NCBI RefSeq assembly: GCF_017562075.2
Contig: NC_054085.1
Coordinates: forward strand, 35,668,039-35,732,038
Origin: Anopheles merus
Taxonomy: Eukaryota > Arthropoda > Insecta > Diptera > Culicidae
DNA length: 64,000 nt
Reading direction: 5' to 3'
Shown piece after piece: positions 1-11,606 of the stretch. The number at the start of each line of letters is the position of its first letter. Position 1 is the stretch's first letter. Below the pieces are notes generated by a model. It was not told where the DNA came from. It made no database searches and was given only the letters and a program-made list of their open reading frames with translations. The position numbers were made by a program, and so were the translations under genes.

Positions 1-272
1 GAAAAATAAAGCAGATAAAAAGTTTAGCTAGTTTTGTGTACTTACTCTGGGGAGAAAAAGCGCTGATTTTCGATGGGATTTCCTTCACGTGGCAAGCCTT
101 CCTCAACTGTCCGATTAGAAATTTAAAACGGAAGAAGTCAACTACACGACATAAACTTGCCGACAACTGTCATCATCGGCGCGGATTGTTTGTTTACATA
201 TTCTGCTGCGCCAGTACGAAGTACACAGTGTGCGGATCAGGAGAGACTGTTGTGCAATATTGCATTTCACAA

Positions 273-1733
273 ATGTTAATTTTCAGTTTTCGACAGTTAG
301 CATCGCGCGTGGGGCGGCCATTTCCTGTGCATGCGTGCCGCCCTAGCCAACCCAAGCACTGCGATGGCCGGCAGTATGGCAGCCAGGCAAAGATCAACAA
401 AGACACGATCGACCTGTACCGGCAGCAGTACGTGCGTGATTCGTGGACGAACCTAACGCCAAAGGTGCTGTCCCATCTCGACCGCAACCTGCATCTGCAA
501 CGCAACCATCCGCTGTCGATTGTGCGGGAAAAGATAGTAAAGTACTTCTACGGCGCTTACCTGAGTCCGCGGGGCAACCCGCTGTTCAGCGTGTACGACA
601 ACCTGAGCCCGGTGGTGACGGTGGAGCAAAACTTTGACCAGCTGCTGATACCGGCGGATCATCCGAGCCGGGCCAAGAGCGACTGTTACTACGTGAACAA
701 GGACTATCTGCTGCGTGCGCACACGACCGCCCACCAGGTGGAGCTGATACAAGCCGGGCTAGACAACTTCCTGGTCGTGGGCGATGTGTACCGGCGGGAC
801 GAGATCGACGCCACGCACTACCCGGTGTTCCACCAGCTGGACGCGGTCCGAATCGTGCACCAGGACAAGCTGTTCGAGCGCAACCCGGAGCTGAAGATAC
901 ACGAAACGCACTACAAAACGCACCTGTCGAACGGTAGCCCGACGACGGGCACGAGCAGCCCGCTGGCGGACTGTATCGACCAGCACAAGCAGCCCTGCCA
1001 CACGCTGGAAGCGGTGAAGCTGTGCGAGCACGAGATGAAAAAGATACTGGTCGGCATGGTGCAGAAGCTGTTCGGGCAGGACATCCAGTACCGCTGGGTG
1101 GACGGCTACTTTCCCTTCACGCAGCCGTCGTGGGAGCTGGAGATTTACTTCAACGGCAGCTGGCTCGAGATACTGGGCTGTGGCATTACGCGCAACGAGA
1201 TTCTCGAGCGGGCCGGTGTGCAGAACTCGATCGCGTACGCGTTCGGCGTTGGGCTGGAGCGGTTGGCAATGATACTGTTCGACATACCGGACATTCGGCT
1301 GTTTTGGAGCACGGACAGCGGGTTTCTGAACCAGTTCCGGGACGATCGGATCGTGAAGTACAAACCGATCTCGTCGTATCCGCAGTGCAGCAACGATTTG
1401 TCGTTCTGGTTGCCGGAAGGCATGCCGGCGGACCAGTTTGCGCTGAACGATTTCTACGACATTGTGCGTAGCGTCGGTGGAGACATTATTGAACAGGTCG
1501 GTGGGTGGGGAGTTTTGTTCCGCCTTAGGGACAGTGTTTTGATAATGTTTCTTATTTTCCCGTAGGTGACTCTGATCGATCGATTTACGCATCCCAAAAC
1601 GGGCAAGAGCAGTCTCTGCTTCCGCATCGTCTATCGGCACATGGAGCGTACGCTGACGCAGGCAGAGGTGAACGTGGTGCATGCCAAGATCGGTTCCGAG
1701 CTGGTAGCATCGTACAATGTTAGCATACGATAA
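273..1733 (+). CDS. FARS2: Mitochondrial phenylalanyl-tRNA synthetase
   Basis: Charges mitochondrial tRNA-Phe with phenylalanine as a single-chain class II synthetase of the matrix. Two coding exons, 273-1496 and 1566-1733, are joined in phase 0 by a 69-bp GT-AG intron, giving 463 residues, close to the usual 450 or so. The ATG at 273 is the first in-frame ATG (upstream in-frame codons are open but hold only a GTG). It starts an Arg-rich, acid-free leader typical of mitochondrial targeting. Seen in order: class II motif 2 (VYRRDEIDATHYPVFHQLDA), the aminoacylation core with LEILGCG, motif 3 (FGVGLERLAMILFDIPDIRL), then a C-terminal ferredoxin-fold anticodon-binding domain beginning near SSYPQCSNDLSFWLP, which the intron splits after DIIEQ. 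No damage is visible. ATTAAA at 1745 and AATAAA at 1961 are possible polyadenylation signals. Confidence 0.95.
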
Positions 1734-2507
1734 GCAAATGAAACATTAAAGCGTTCACATCCCCCGTCGGATTGGATGTAACTTGAAGTTGAAGTTAAAG
1801 CTGAATATGTGTGGAGTTTTGATTGATGAATAATGAAATAGCCATAACGTTCATACACAAATGCTCGCTGTTGCTACTATTTGGCGCAAAAATATAGACT
1901 TGCTAAAGCTCCAAACCGGTCTAGCTCCGATAAAATAGAACAGTTGAATGAAAGTAACGAAATAAAGACGCCAAACGGTCAAATTTCGATGTTCGAAAAT
2001 AAATTCAAATTTTGACAACCGTCAACCATCGGAACAACAACAACAAACCCTTGAGGTGCCGCCGGATGAAATCATCTTCGCGTTGAAAATCCCCTCCATT
2101 GCTCGCAGTTTTGACACCATCCCCATCCACCATCGTAGAAACCGGTAAATTAATATCGCCCGTCAGGCGGTTAAGTCATTCGTTATCATTCTACCACCAT
2201 TCTATCCACAGGCAATATCGCGAGTTTAGCCCAGCACCTGGATCGAATACACGCACACACACACACTGTGACGCTTGTCACAGGCGCCTTTCACCGTGCT
2301 CACCGTGGTCCAGATTTGGGACAGTGCATTCGTACGCAGGCCGTAGGCGCGGACCCTGACCTTCGCGCTGTACCGATCAGCACACACACGAACAGTTAAC
2401 GATCAGTCGGTGTCCGCACAACATCGGATCCCAATTACACTCGATTTCTCCCCGGTGCCCGAAGTCATCGCGTTAGGAGCGTTCCCCTGCTAAAGTGTGT
2501 TTCCGAA
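1734..2507. other. Intergenic: FARS2 3' end and carrier-gene 5' region
   Basis: No coding signal. The first 300 bases hold possible FARS2 polyadenylation signals (1745-1750, 1961-1966). The rest runs into the 5' UTR and promoter region of the carrier gene. I could not place a TATA box or initiator with confidence. Confidence 0.5.
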
Positions 2508-5500
2508 ATGTCCGACAAAAAGCGACCTGTTTACGTGCAGTACGTCCTTGGAGGACTATCTGGGTGAGTGGCGTCTCGGTGGAGAATTATTCCCGTTCAT
2601 AATCAAATGCATGCCGTTTCCAAAGGCAAACCCTCGGTGGAGTTCAATTGATGGAAGTGATTAGTTAGCGAGAAAGTAAAACGAAGCCTCCCTTCGAAGA
2701 GCACAAAACACGGCGAAGAAGAAGGTGACCTCGTTTCGCGGTGCGAAGAGAGGAGGAATTGTTTTGCCGCTGTTGCGTCAATGAATGCGGCAACGTACGC
2801 AGATGATGGTCTCCCGGTTATGTTTGTCCCTGCCACCGTATCGCTACATCTCCCCTTCTCCTCTCCTTTAAACACCCTCCCAACCTGCGTTGAAGTACGG
2901 TTAAATATAGACCTTGGCGTAAGAAGATAGCTGCCGTGCCCAAACCGTGGCGGTGGAAGAACATGGGGGCCACGCGAACAAAACCACCCCCGTTGGCATT
3001 GCGTTTTCACGTACGCAAACCCATTTCCGACGATCGTCGGACGTACCTACCGATCATCAACGTCAAACGGTGCCATTAGGGGGAGGTGGGGGAAAAAAAG
3101 AAAATGCTGTAGAAAGTTTTAGGGACGGCTGCCGGCAAGGTCACCACCGTCCCACGATCAGCTGACGCGTTTCTACGTCCGTTTCGCCAATCCCAAAATA
3201 GGATGGGCCCTTCCTGCTTTTTTTAAACAGTGATTTTCACATCATTCCAGCTCGCCCGATGTACGCACTGGCAGCTAGCGGAGAGATAAACGGAAGGGCA
3301 AAGGTTGGCGAAAAATCTTATCAGCCTTCGCGTGGTTTTGCTTGCTTTGCAACGGCACACGGTACACGGATTAAAGTGCATTGTGCTAAAAGTACGCCAC
3401 CTGATTAATCATAGCAAGCCTTGGAATAGTCTGAGATCATTTGAAGCACACACGCACACACACTGTTTTGCTGTATGCGCTTTTTAGACGTCCGCCCTTG
3501 TGCGCTTAGTGAGTTGTATATTGTTCGAGCATGGAGGGGAGCAGATCGGGCAGACACATCGTCCGTCATGTAAGATAGGCTTGCGTAATCGCATTCTTCT
3601 CAATACCTCGTGGTGGCGCCGGCGGCGGCGCCTGGTAACCCGCCGTGTATTGGAACTATTTCCAGTGCGGAACGGTTTGGTAAACAGCTTCGTTAGCAGC
3701 TGCCGCGAAGAGCGCGGGACGACAGTCAACAGCGACATTTTTGTTAGCAATTATCGATCGCGCTTGAATGGCAATCGAGGGGGGTGGGGGGGGGGGGGGT
3801 GTGACCACGCGGGAGTAGAGGCTGGTGGTTAATTTGAAGTAGTGTTACATTATCGATTCGGTTCGATTTCATGTTTCCCGAGCTGCCCCACTTGCAAGAT
3901 TGATGCATTTGATTCTACTGTGTTAAATAATTCATGTAGGCGCGTGACCAGAAAAAGGGAAGTTCTCCTTTTAGTGGTTTGTCCTCGATTTTTAGTAGAA
4001 CAAGACCAACATGGTTCGGTCCTGGGTGATTTAAATACAGGGTTTTGCAGGGGTTCTCATAGTTGTCGGACACTTCCTTGACTCTTTCTTATTGGAAAAG
4101 AACTTCATATATTGGAAATTGGACTCTATGGCACCTGTATTGGAGAGGCTCCTTGGCAATTCTTATTGGATTCTTCCAACAAGAGTGCTATAGAGTCCAA
4201 TTCCCAATACATTAAGTTCATTTCGTGTCAGAAAGAGTCTCTCTCCCTGTGATGGAGTTGTATGAAGCTAGGTCTAGAAGCCATGATATCCCTCAAGACA
4301 AGCAAATTATTTTCTCCTAGTCCGTGTATCGTTTTCTCTAGGTTCTATCATATTTTTTAAATTGATTTCCAAAAATATCTGCTGCTACAGCAATTGACAG
4401 TGATTTTCCTTCATTCTCCACAGCATCGGAGCGACATGTGTCGTGCAGCCGCTGGATCTGGTGAAAACGCGCATGCAAATCTCCGGCATGGGCGGTGCGG
4501 CCAAGGAGTACAACAACACGTTCGACGCGATCGGCAAGATCATGCGGCGTGAGGGCGTGCTGGCGATGTACAAGGGGCTGAGCGCCGCCATCATGCGACA
4601 GGCCACCTACACCACGACCCGCCTCGGTGTGTACACGTCGCTCAATGATGCCTACAAACAGTGAGAGCCCCAGTTCCAGTTTTGCCACCGTTGTTCCTAC
4701 CGTCCAACAAGACGCAAGACAAAAGGCTCCGGAATGTGAACTGATATTTGTTCCACCCTGTTTCTTCGCCTCTTTCGCCAGGAAAACCAACAAAACACCG
4801 AACCTGCTCGCCTCGATGGCCATGGGCATGACGGCCGGTGCGATCGGTTCCTTTGTCGGCAATCCGAGCGAGCTGATCCTGATCCGGATGACGGCCGACG
4901 GCCGCTTGCCAGTGGCCGAGCGGCGCAACTACACCGGCTTCTTCAACGCACTGTTCCGGATTGCCCGGGAAGAAGGTAAGCAGCACGAATGGCGTCGCTC
5001 CTGCGCGTATGAATGGCCCCGGTAATGGTTCCCCTGTTTCACATCCAAAGGTGTCCTGTCGCTATGGCGCGGTTGCGTACCGACGATGGGCCGCGCGATG
5101 GTGGTAAATGCTGCCCAGCTCGCTTCCTACTCGCAAGCCAAGGCGTACCTGGTCAGCTCGCAGCTGCTCCAGGAAGGTATTGGACTACACTTTACCGCCA
5201 GTATGTTCTCGGGACTGATCACGACGGCGGCCTCCCTACCAGTCGACATTGCCAAGACAAGGTAATTAAGCTAATGATTGACGTGAAAAGAGCGCGCACA
5301 CGGAATGTACTGACCCTGTTTCCGCTTTGTTTTTTTTTTCGATTGCCAGAATTCAAAACATGAAGGTTGCGCCGGGTGAAGTGCCGCCATACAAGAGCAC
5401 GGTCGACGTCATCGTGAAGGTAATCCGGCACGAGGGACTGTTTGCGCTCTGGAAGGGCTTCACCGCCTACTACGGCCGGCTCGGCCCGCACACCGTGCTA

Positions 5501-5578
5501 ACGTTCATCATTCTGGAGCAGCTGAACGGGCTGTACAACAAGCACATGGGCGTGGAGGGCAGCAAATCGGGCCTGTAA
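2508..5578 (+). CDS. SLC25A11: Mitochondrial 2-oxoglutarate/malate carrier (SLC25 family)
   Basis: Exchanges 2-oxoglutarate for malate across the inner mitochondrial membrane, as in the malate-aspartate shuttle. Five coding exons: 2508-2563, 4424-4660, 4782-4975, 5051-5261 and 5350-5578. All have GT-AG borders and compatible phases, giving 308 residues, the normal carrier length. The three-fold repeat carries the family signatures at about residues 28 (PLDLVKTR), 126 (PSELILIR) and 226 (PVDIAKTR). Stretches such as RQATYTTTRLG, IRMTADGRLPV, VVNAAQLASYSQ and RLGPHTVLTFI are specific to the oxoglutarate carrier rather than to other SLC25 members. The first exon encodes only about 19 residues and is followed by a 1.86-kb intron containing a fold-back repeat; the other introns are short. 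The gene converges on the minus-strand kinase at 6590-8108. Confidence 0.95.
4080..4239. repeat. 160-bp fold-back (inverted) repeat in carrier intron 1
   Basis: Two arms of about 55 bases face each other. The left arm starts GACTCTTTCT at 4080 and ends near GGACTCTATGGCAC. The right arm, 4185-4239, reads as its imperfect reverse complement (GTGCTATAGAGTCC ... AGAAAGAGTC). The arms match well over most of their length with a few mismatches and small gaps. A short MITE is the simplest reading. A transcribed hairpin is possible because it lies in a sense intron. No clear target-site duplication was found. Confidence 0.7.
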
Positions 5579-6589
5579 GCGGTCCAACCATCTTCCTTCC
5601 ATCCCTCCCTACCTCTTCCGTTAGGCCACGTGTTCAATCCCTCTCGTGGCGCGAGAGAGAGAGACAGGGCAGCAGCGAACGCGACAACGCCGGAAACGCA
5701 CGCCGCTGCTGCTGTGCACGCATTTCTTTCGATGGCAATTTGTAAATGTTACTTTCCGTTTTTTCCTGCTCTGTAACTTTTTGTTGCTGTATCATCATCC
5801 CAACAACACCAGAAATCGATAAAAAGCTGAGCTTAATAGATAGAGAGATAAAGGAGACGCCGTATTACTTCGGAATTGCCGGTAAAATAGCACACAGATT
5901 TAAAGGAAGAAGAAAAAAAACCAGCCCCAAATAACTGTTTCGAAACACACCTGTTTGGTTGCATGGCAACCTTCAAATGTTCAGCATCGCACACATATTG
6001 CATATCCCCCTCACAACGTAACGGGGTTCGTTTTCGTTTGCAAAAAAACCGTTGGCAACCGTCCAAGCAAGCGGGATGGCGCCATGCGTCGCGTCTTTCA
6101 ACTTTCCCTGCTTCGCCGGGCTGTGCTGCTGGCCGACTGCCAGTCAGTCAGTCAGTCAGTTGTGAACTTGAGCCGGCAAATGATAGGATAGCAATTCGTA
6201 ATGCAATATTAAATCGTAGGGTAGCAGCAGTAGCACAATGCTTTAAGCCGAGAAACACACACTAGGAAGGAAACGAATTGTGACAATATAGTGCGGGAAT
6301 AGTGTGTTTTTTTTTTATAGTAGCAGGTGGAGCAATTGCCGCAACGTCCTGTATTCAGGAAGCGTTTGCACCGTGAAGCGGCTGCAGCATCAGCAGGAGA
6401 ATAACCGAATGTTCGTGTACGTGTATATGTATAATATATATATTTTTTCGCCGTTTGTTTTTCGCCCATGTAGGAACTCTAGAGCCAAGGGTAATTATAC
6501 ACACACAACACAATACAGAAGAAACACATCGGAAATAAAACCACAACAACGCATAGCGAACGAGAACGAATGTTGTGTAGCGACTCCTG
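5579..6589. other. Convergent intergenic region
   Basis: Lies between the carrier stop codon and the stop of the minus-strand kinase, so it holds both 3' UTRs. There is a (CAGT)5 run near 6140-6160 and ATTAAA near 6206 on the plus strand. No gene is seen. Confidence 0.5.
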
Positions 6590-8108
6590 TCAAGCGACTC
6601 CCTGCCGGGGGGTGTTTTGTATCTCGCAGTCCTGCAGCAGTCCCTCGAACAGCTTCACCAGACTGTCGATGCCCTCGAGATAGTTCCGATCGACGGACGG
6701 CTGCTCGGTCGGCGCCACCGGGAACGTGTGGGCAAAGTCGATCATGCGGGCCTTCGCCCAGATCTTTTCCTCGTACGAGCCGACCAGGTTGTCCAGCATG
6801 AAGGTGTAGTTTTCCTTCATGATTTTTATGTCCTAGAGAAGGCCGGGACAGAATGAAAGAACGAAAGAAACCATTAGCAGCGGTCAGAACGTGTCGATCG
6901 ATGAAGAAGGAATCCAAGTAAGCGATTTAAACCCTTGAGTGGAATTCTATAGAACACCATACTACCTACCTGTTCGTAGTTGTGATTGGTGGAGTGACTA
7001 CGCTGAATCTGGAAGTAGTGCTGCAGCGGTTCCACATCGCCCAGCTCGTTGATCGCATTTGTGCAGAACACGGGCGACCCCGGATTGCTACTGCCAGCTC
7101 CCGCTCCTTTCACCCCCGCTGACGTTGGTGTCGTTGGTGTATTCGGTGTACGGGGTGACTTCCTACCACCGTGCAGCAGCACCGGCTTTAACCGGCGCGC
7201 ATCGTACACCAGCAGCACCGAGCTCGCGTACAGCCGGTACGCCGTTTGCGTCCGCGCCCACTTCTGAATGTTCCACAGATCCGTCAGAAACTGTATCAGC
7301 TGCTGCCGGCACAGGCCGCCGGCATCTGCGTTGAGAAACCGCCGGACCGCATCCTTCACCGTCGCCTCGGTCAGCTTCTTGCCGTACTCCTTTCCGTACC
7401 GCTGCACCCGGCCCGCCTGAAGCGAGTAGAACTGAAAGCCCGGTATGCAGAAGCCGTACGCTTCGCGGCTCTCCACGTACTTGGACGCTTCGTAGCGTCG
7501 CTTTTCCTCCGTCGCCGTCGGGTCCCACGACCGGCGCCCGATCTTGACGTCCATTATGCACGGTTCCAGCATGCCCTGGGTGAGGTCCTCCAGCTGCAGG
7601 AAGTCTATCAGCTCACCGTCGATCGGCAGCTGCCGGTGGCCCCGGTACTGCGGTGTCAGTTCGCGCAACAGTGCCAGCTCGGTGCGCTGCTGCTCGCCTG
7701 CGGCTTGCTGTATCTGTTGGTAGAATTTCAGTTCCCGCTGGCCGGCTAGCAGCTTGGCAAGCGGCTTCAGTACCGATCCATCGTCGACGCTTTTTAGCAG
7801 ACCTGTGTGTGTGTGGGGGGGGGGGGGGGATTAAGATGATTAGAATGTGTTTTTTTTAGAAGGGCTTTTTCCCACTTCCACTTACCCAACGAATCAGTTC
7901 CCTTGTGGAAGGCATGTCCCGCCACCTGGCAGGGCAGTGGTAGGAAGCCCTCCGGCAGCGCGGGACACTCATCCGGCGACTGCATGCCATACCCGAGGGG
8001 GGACTTTTTCCCTTGAACAGCCACCGTACCGCTGACATTCAGCGTCGTCGGACGGTTGGTCGACGAGGTTTTGCGCTTCTGGTACGGTGGAAGCTTAAGT
8101 TGACTCAT
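6590..8108 (-). CDS. Ipk2: Inositol polyphosphate multikinase, paralogue A
   Basis: Phosphorylates inositol 1,4,5-trisphosphate and inositol tetrakisphosphates towards InsP5, by family. Three coding exons on the minus strand, in transcript order 8108-7886, 7802-6970 and 6832-6590, give 432 residues. Family marks: N-terminal LPEGFLPLPCQVAGH, the inositol-kinase catalytic motif PCIMDVKIGRRSWDP (PxxxDxKxG form), the nucleotide-pocket strand SSVLLVYD, and the C-terminal MIDFAHTFP followed by NYLEGIDSLVKLFEGLL. A Pro/Thr/Gly-rich insert (about 45 residues, around KSPRTPNTPTTP) follows the VLLVYD strand and is absent from the neighbouring paralogue, making this copy longer than the usual 300-odd residues of insect members. 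The acceptor of intron 1 is preceded by C13 and a CA run, an unusual and probably length-variable tract. All motifs look intact. Assigned to IPMK rather than IP6K or IP3K from the DVKIG context. Confidence 0.9.
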
Positions 8109-9148
8109 CCTGGAACCTTTTTTTCCCGCAGCCCGTGTTCACGGAAGGACACAGGCAAACTAAAATGGGTTCCAGCAGCGTAACGGGAGAGGATTCCGAG
8201 ACAGTTGCTTTTTATCGTTCGAAGGTAAGCGGGAACGGAATGGATGTCCATTATCATTCGGTGAGGAATTATCGTACCGAGCGGGGGGTGTTTATCGGGC
8301 GTGAGTCTGTCCTTTTCTTCAGCTCTCTGCTCACGCTCCAACCCCTTGTGGCGAGAGGGAAATGGGAATACCCGCGAAAAGATATCCCCGACCGGAACAC
8401 CTTCCTAATCCCACACACCCACCACGTGGGATAACTGCGCGAACCGATAATGCAATTGATAACGGCACATTATCCACTGTCCACACTCTGTGATTCTTTT
8501 GGGATGGGTCTTTGTTATGTTGGAACGTCCGCTTTGACGCGTCTTTATTGGCGTCTTTTGTGTGTGTGTCGATTTTGGTTATTTAAATAAGTAGCAAGAG
8601 CTTTTTTCTTAACCCTAACTCCGACGTCGCGCGTGGAAACCGTGCTGTTTGCGTATTGCGCGCAATCGAACGCCGGATTATACCCTGCGCACTAAATGCG
8701 CATCTGTTTTGTGCTTTGCAGTTGTATTTAAGTAGTAGGCGCGCGGGTGGGACATCATCCCAAAAAACCATCAATTTTGGTATCATAGTAAGCGTTGAAT
8801 GGCGCTTGTAAACGTACTTTTTTTTTTTAAATCCATTTTTTACAGTATACAAATCTTAATAAACACAACAACATTACTTGCAGTATGGCGTAACGTATGG
8901 CAATTGCAAATTTTTGGCCAATAGTGGGTGAAAAACAAAACGCATTTCACTGCTGTTGGTGTCTTTGTTTTTTTTTTTATGTTTTGAGCAACACAAATTA
9001 AAGCGAGTTCTCTGTCACAGGGTCTGTCTGGAAATGGCCGTACTTACAGTACACATTTCAACACACCCTATCAAAATTATTCAAAAATATTCTCCCGCTT
9101 TTCCCCTCTCTCTCTCTCATTACCAGTCTTTTTTCCGTCTTTTTTTTT
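8109..9148. other. Spacer between the two kinase paralogues
   Basis: No coding signal. It should contain the promoter of paralogue A and the 3' UTR of paralogue B. TTTATT at 8544-8549 (AATAAA on the minus strand) is one candidate polyadenylation signal for paralogue B. The last 300 bases are T-rich. Confidence 0.45.
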
Positions 9149-10227
9149 TTAGTCAACGTTTCCGTCAGCGGCAAGAAACTGTTCGAACAGGCCCACCAAA
9201 CTCTCCACTCCCTGTAAGTAATTGTCGTCGACGGTGCCGGCTTCGGAAGCGTCCGCTGGAAAGGCGTGCGCAAAGTCTATCATGCGTGCCTTAACGGTCA
9301 GCGGCGCCGCCGCTGCCGTTTGGCCGTTCGAAGCGTTCAGACTTGTGTTTCTCTGCAGTGCACTGTCTCCACACTGCCCGAGCTGGGCCGCATCGTACAC
9401 GAGCAGCACGGAGCTGGAGTACAGCCGGAGCGTGGTTTGCTTGCGCGCCCAATCCCGTATGATGCGCAAATCGGCCAGGAATCGTTCCAGCAGCGTGCGC
9501 GACAGTCGTCCATCTTCCGTTGCGTTTAAATACAGCAGAAATGCTACAAAAAAGGGAAAAAACACCCCCCCCCCCCCCCCCCGATTAGTATCACCTCAGT
9601 GTGGTCTCCTCAACATTCTCCACCATTCTCACCGTCACGGATGTTGTCCTCGGTGAGCCGCTTGCCGTAATCCTTCCCGTGCCGCACCAGCGCGCCTCCC
9701 TTGCGCACGGCGTAAAACTGAAAGCCGGGAATGCACAGCCCGTACCGCTGCCGGCAGGCTTTGTACTTGCCTTCCTCCGCCCGGCGCTTCTCGGGCGTCG
9801 CCAGCGGGTCCCACGTGCGGCGCCCAATCTTCACATCCATGATGCATGGCCACTCCAGCCCGGCGGTCAAATCTTCCAGCTGGATGAACTCAACCTCCCG
9901 CCCGTCCACGGTCAGCTTCGGGTGGCCGTAATACTGTGGCACTACCCGGAACAGCGGCGTCCAGAGACCTTCCTCCTCGGCGTCACCGCCAGCTTCTCGG
10001 TGCCGACGTCGCACTTCCTCCAGCCGCTCGTAGAAAGCGATCTCGCGTATACCGCACTGTACCTTGCCGGTTGGCTTCAGGACCGTGCCAGCGTCGTCGC
10101 CGTCGTCGCCGATGGGTTTCAGCAGCCCCAGGCAACCCTGGGCGGCGGTGTGGCCGGCGACCTGGTTCTCCAGCAGCGACACACCGGCCGGTAGCTTGGA
10201 TGGTGCGGGGCCGTCCCCCTGCGACAT
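9149..10227 (-). CDS. Ipk2: Inositol polyphosphate multikinase, paralogue B
   Basis: Second copy of the same kinase family, immediately upstream of paralogue A in the direction of transcription. Two coding exons, 10227-9633 and 9543-9149, separated by an 89-bp intron, give 329 residues, close to the typical size of insect Ipk2. It carries LPAGVSLLENQVAGH, PCIMDVKIGRRTWDP, SSSVLLVYDA and MIDFAHAFP, so the catalytic and nucleotide-binding residues are kept. It lacks the Pro/Thr-rich insert of paralogue A. Its single intron, after TEDNIRD, matches neither intron of paralogue A, so the duplication is not recent. The intron contains an uninterrupted run of about 16 G on the sense strand. Either copy could be the functional orthologue of single-copy Ipk2. 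Confidence 0.9.
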
Positions 10228-10284
10228 ACTGTGGCCGTGTGGGGGTGGGTTTGATGAGCAGAACGAAACGAACGAACTCGAACA

Positions 10285-10288
<4 letters not shown>

Positions 10289-10334
<46 letters not shown>
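10289..10334. repeat. (GT)n microsatellite
   Basis: About 23 uninterrupted GT units just upstream of the paralogue B start codon. On the coding strand it is a CA run that falls in the promoter or 5' UTR. Likely polymorphic in length. Confidence 0.95.
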
Positions 10335-10336
<2 letters not shown>

Positions 10337-10587
10337 TGTGTCGTCGGTCTTATCTTAAATCCGGCGACTCATTGCAATTCAATTCGGTGTTGGAGATAAG
10401 CGGTCTACAAAAAGAAGGGGTGAGTAAAACCAAAGTGAGAATAAGGGTGAAAATTCAAGCAATTTAAAATATTAAGATTTAAAAGAATATTTAAAAAGCC
10501 GTTTTAAAGTATATTTCTTCCAATGATCAAACACAGGTCAAACGTAAACCCACCACCACCACCACCACCCATCCACCCATCACTCTT

Positions 10588-11606
10588 TTATTTGTAGCTG
10601 TAAAACCCTTCGCCCGACTTCACCCCCAGCTTCTTCTCGCGCACCACCATCCGCTCGAGCAGTTCGCTCGGCCGCGTTCCCTCGTCCGCCGGGTTGCGCG
10701 CGTGCCGTTCGTGCAGTATCGAGCGCACCGTGTCCAGCCCGACAATGTCCATCAGCTCGAACGGGCCCATCGGATGGCCGAGCCCCAGCTTCATCGCCAC
10801 GTCCACGTCCCGGTGGGTCGCATCGCCCCGCTCCACCATCCCGAGCGCCTCGTGTATCACCGGAAACAGCAACCGATTGACGACGAAGCCCGGCACATCC
10901 CGGCAGGTGATGCACGTTTTGCGCAAACTTTTCCCAAACGCCAGCAACGCTTCGTGCGTCCCGTCTGATGTGTCTTTCGTGCGCACCACCTCGATCAGCC
11001 GCATCATCGGCACGGGGTTGAAGAAGTGTAGCCCACCGATGCGATCTTTGCGGGCGGCCGACGAACCAATCTCGCCAATCGACAGCGAGGATGTGTTGCT
11101 GGTGAGAATGGTGTGAGGGGGTGCTTTCTGGAAGGATGGAAAGGCATTAGCAAACGATGAAGAGGGAGAGAGGTCACACACGCACATACCTGATCGAGCA
11201 GTTTGAAGAGCGTTTGCTTTTGTTGGAGATTTTCCACGATCGCTTCAATCACAAGATCGGTGCCGGCAACGACCTCCTCTAGCTGCACGCTGTACGCCAA
11301 GCGGGCGGCGGTGTCGGTGAAGAATTTACCCTCCGCCTGCTCGTTGCCCTTGCTGACGTGTTGGGCCATCCGGCGCAGATCCTTCTCCACCTGGCGCCTC
11401 GCACGCCCGGCCGCATCCTCGCTCACCTCGACCACGGTCACCCGGTACCCGTTGGCGGCTGTTATCTGTCCCTCCCCAAAAAGGGAAATTGCATTCCAAT
11501 TTTTTGTGGCCTTTTTAACGAGCCCACTTACCATCGCAATGCCGGAACCCATCACACCGCCACCAATGACGGTGACGTGCTTAATATTCACCGCTGCCGC
11601 TGCCAT
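10588..11606 (-). CDS. 3-hydroxyacyl-CoA dehydrogenase, paralogue B (no clear presequence)
   Basis: NAD-dependent oxidation of 3-hydroxyacyl-CoA in fatty acid beta-oxidation, by family. Three coding exons, 11606-11532, 11465-11190 and 11127-10588, all joined in phase 0, give 296 residues. Seen: Rossmann motif VIGGGVMGSGIA at the very N-terminus, VIEAIVENLQQK, SNTSSLSI, catalytic His in GGLHFFNPVP (about residue 151) with its Glu 12 residues on, and PGFVVNRLL. The first in-frame ATG is at 11606; the open frame upstream to about 11675 offers no ATG. The protein therefore begins almost directly at the NAD-binding fold, without the basic leader of its neighbour, unless a 5' exon is missing. The intron after KLLDQ is absent from the neighbour. 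The stop codon overlaps an AATAAA at 10587-10592. Confidence 0.9.

Noticed and set aside
36..272. N-terminal extension of FARS2 to position 36
   Set aside because: The upstream start would be GTG. The ATG at 273 gives the family length and a plausible mitochondrial leader.
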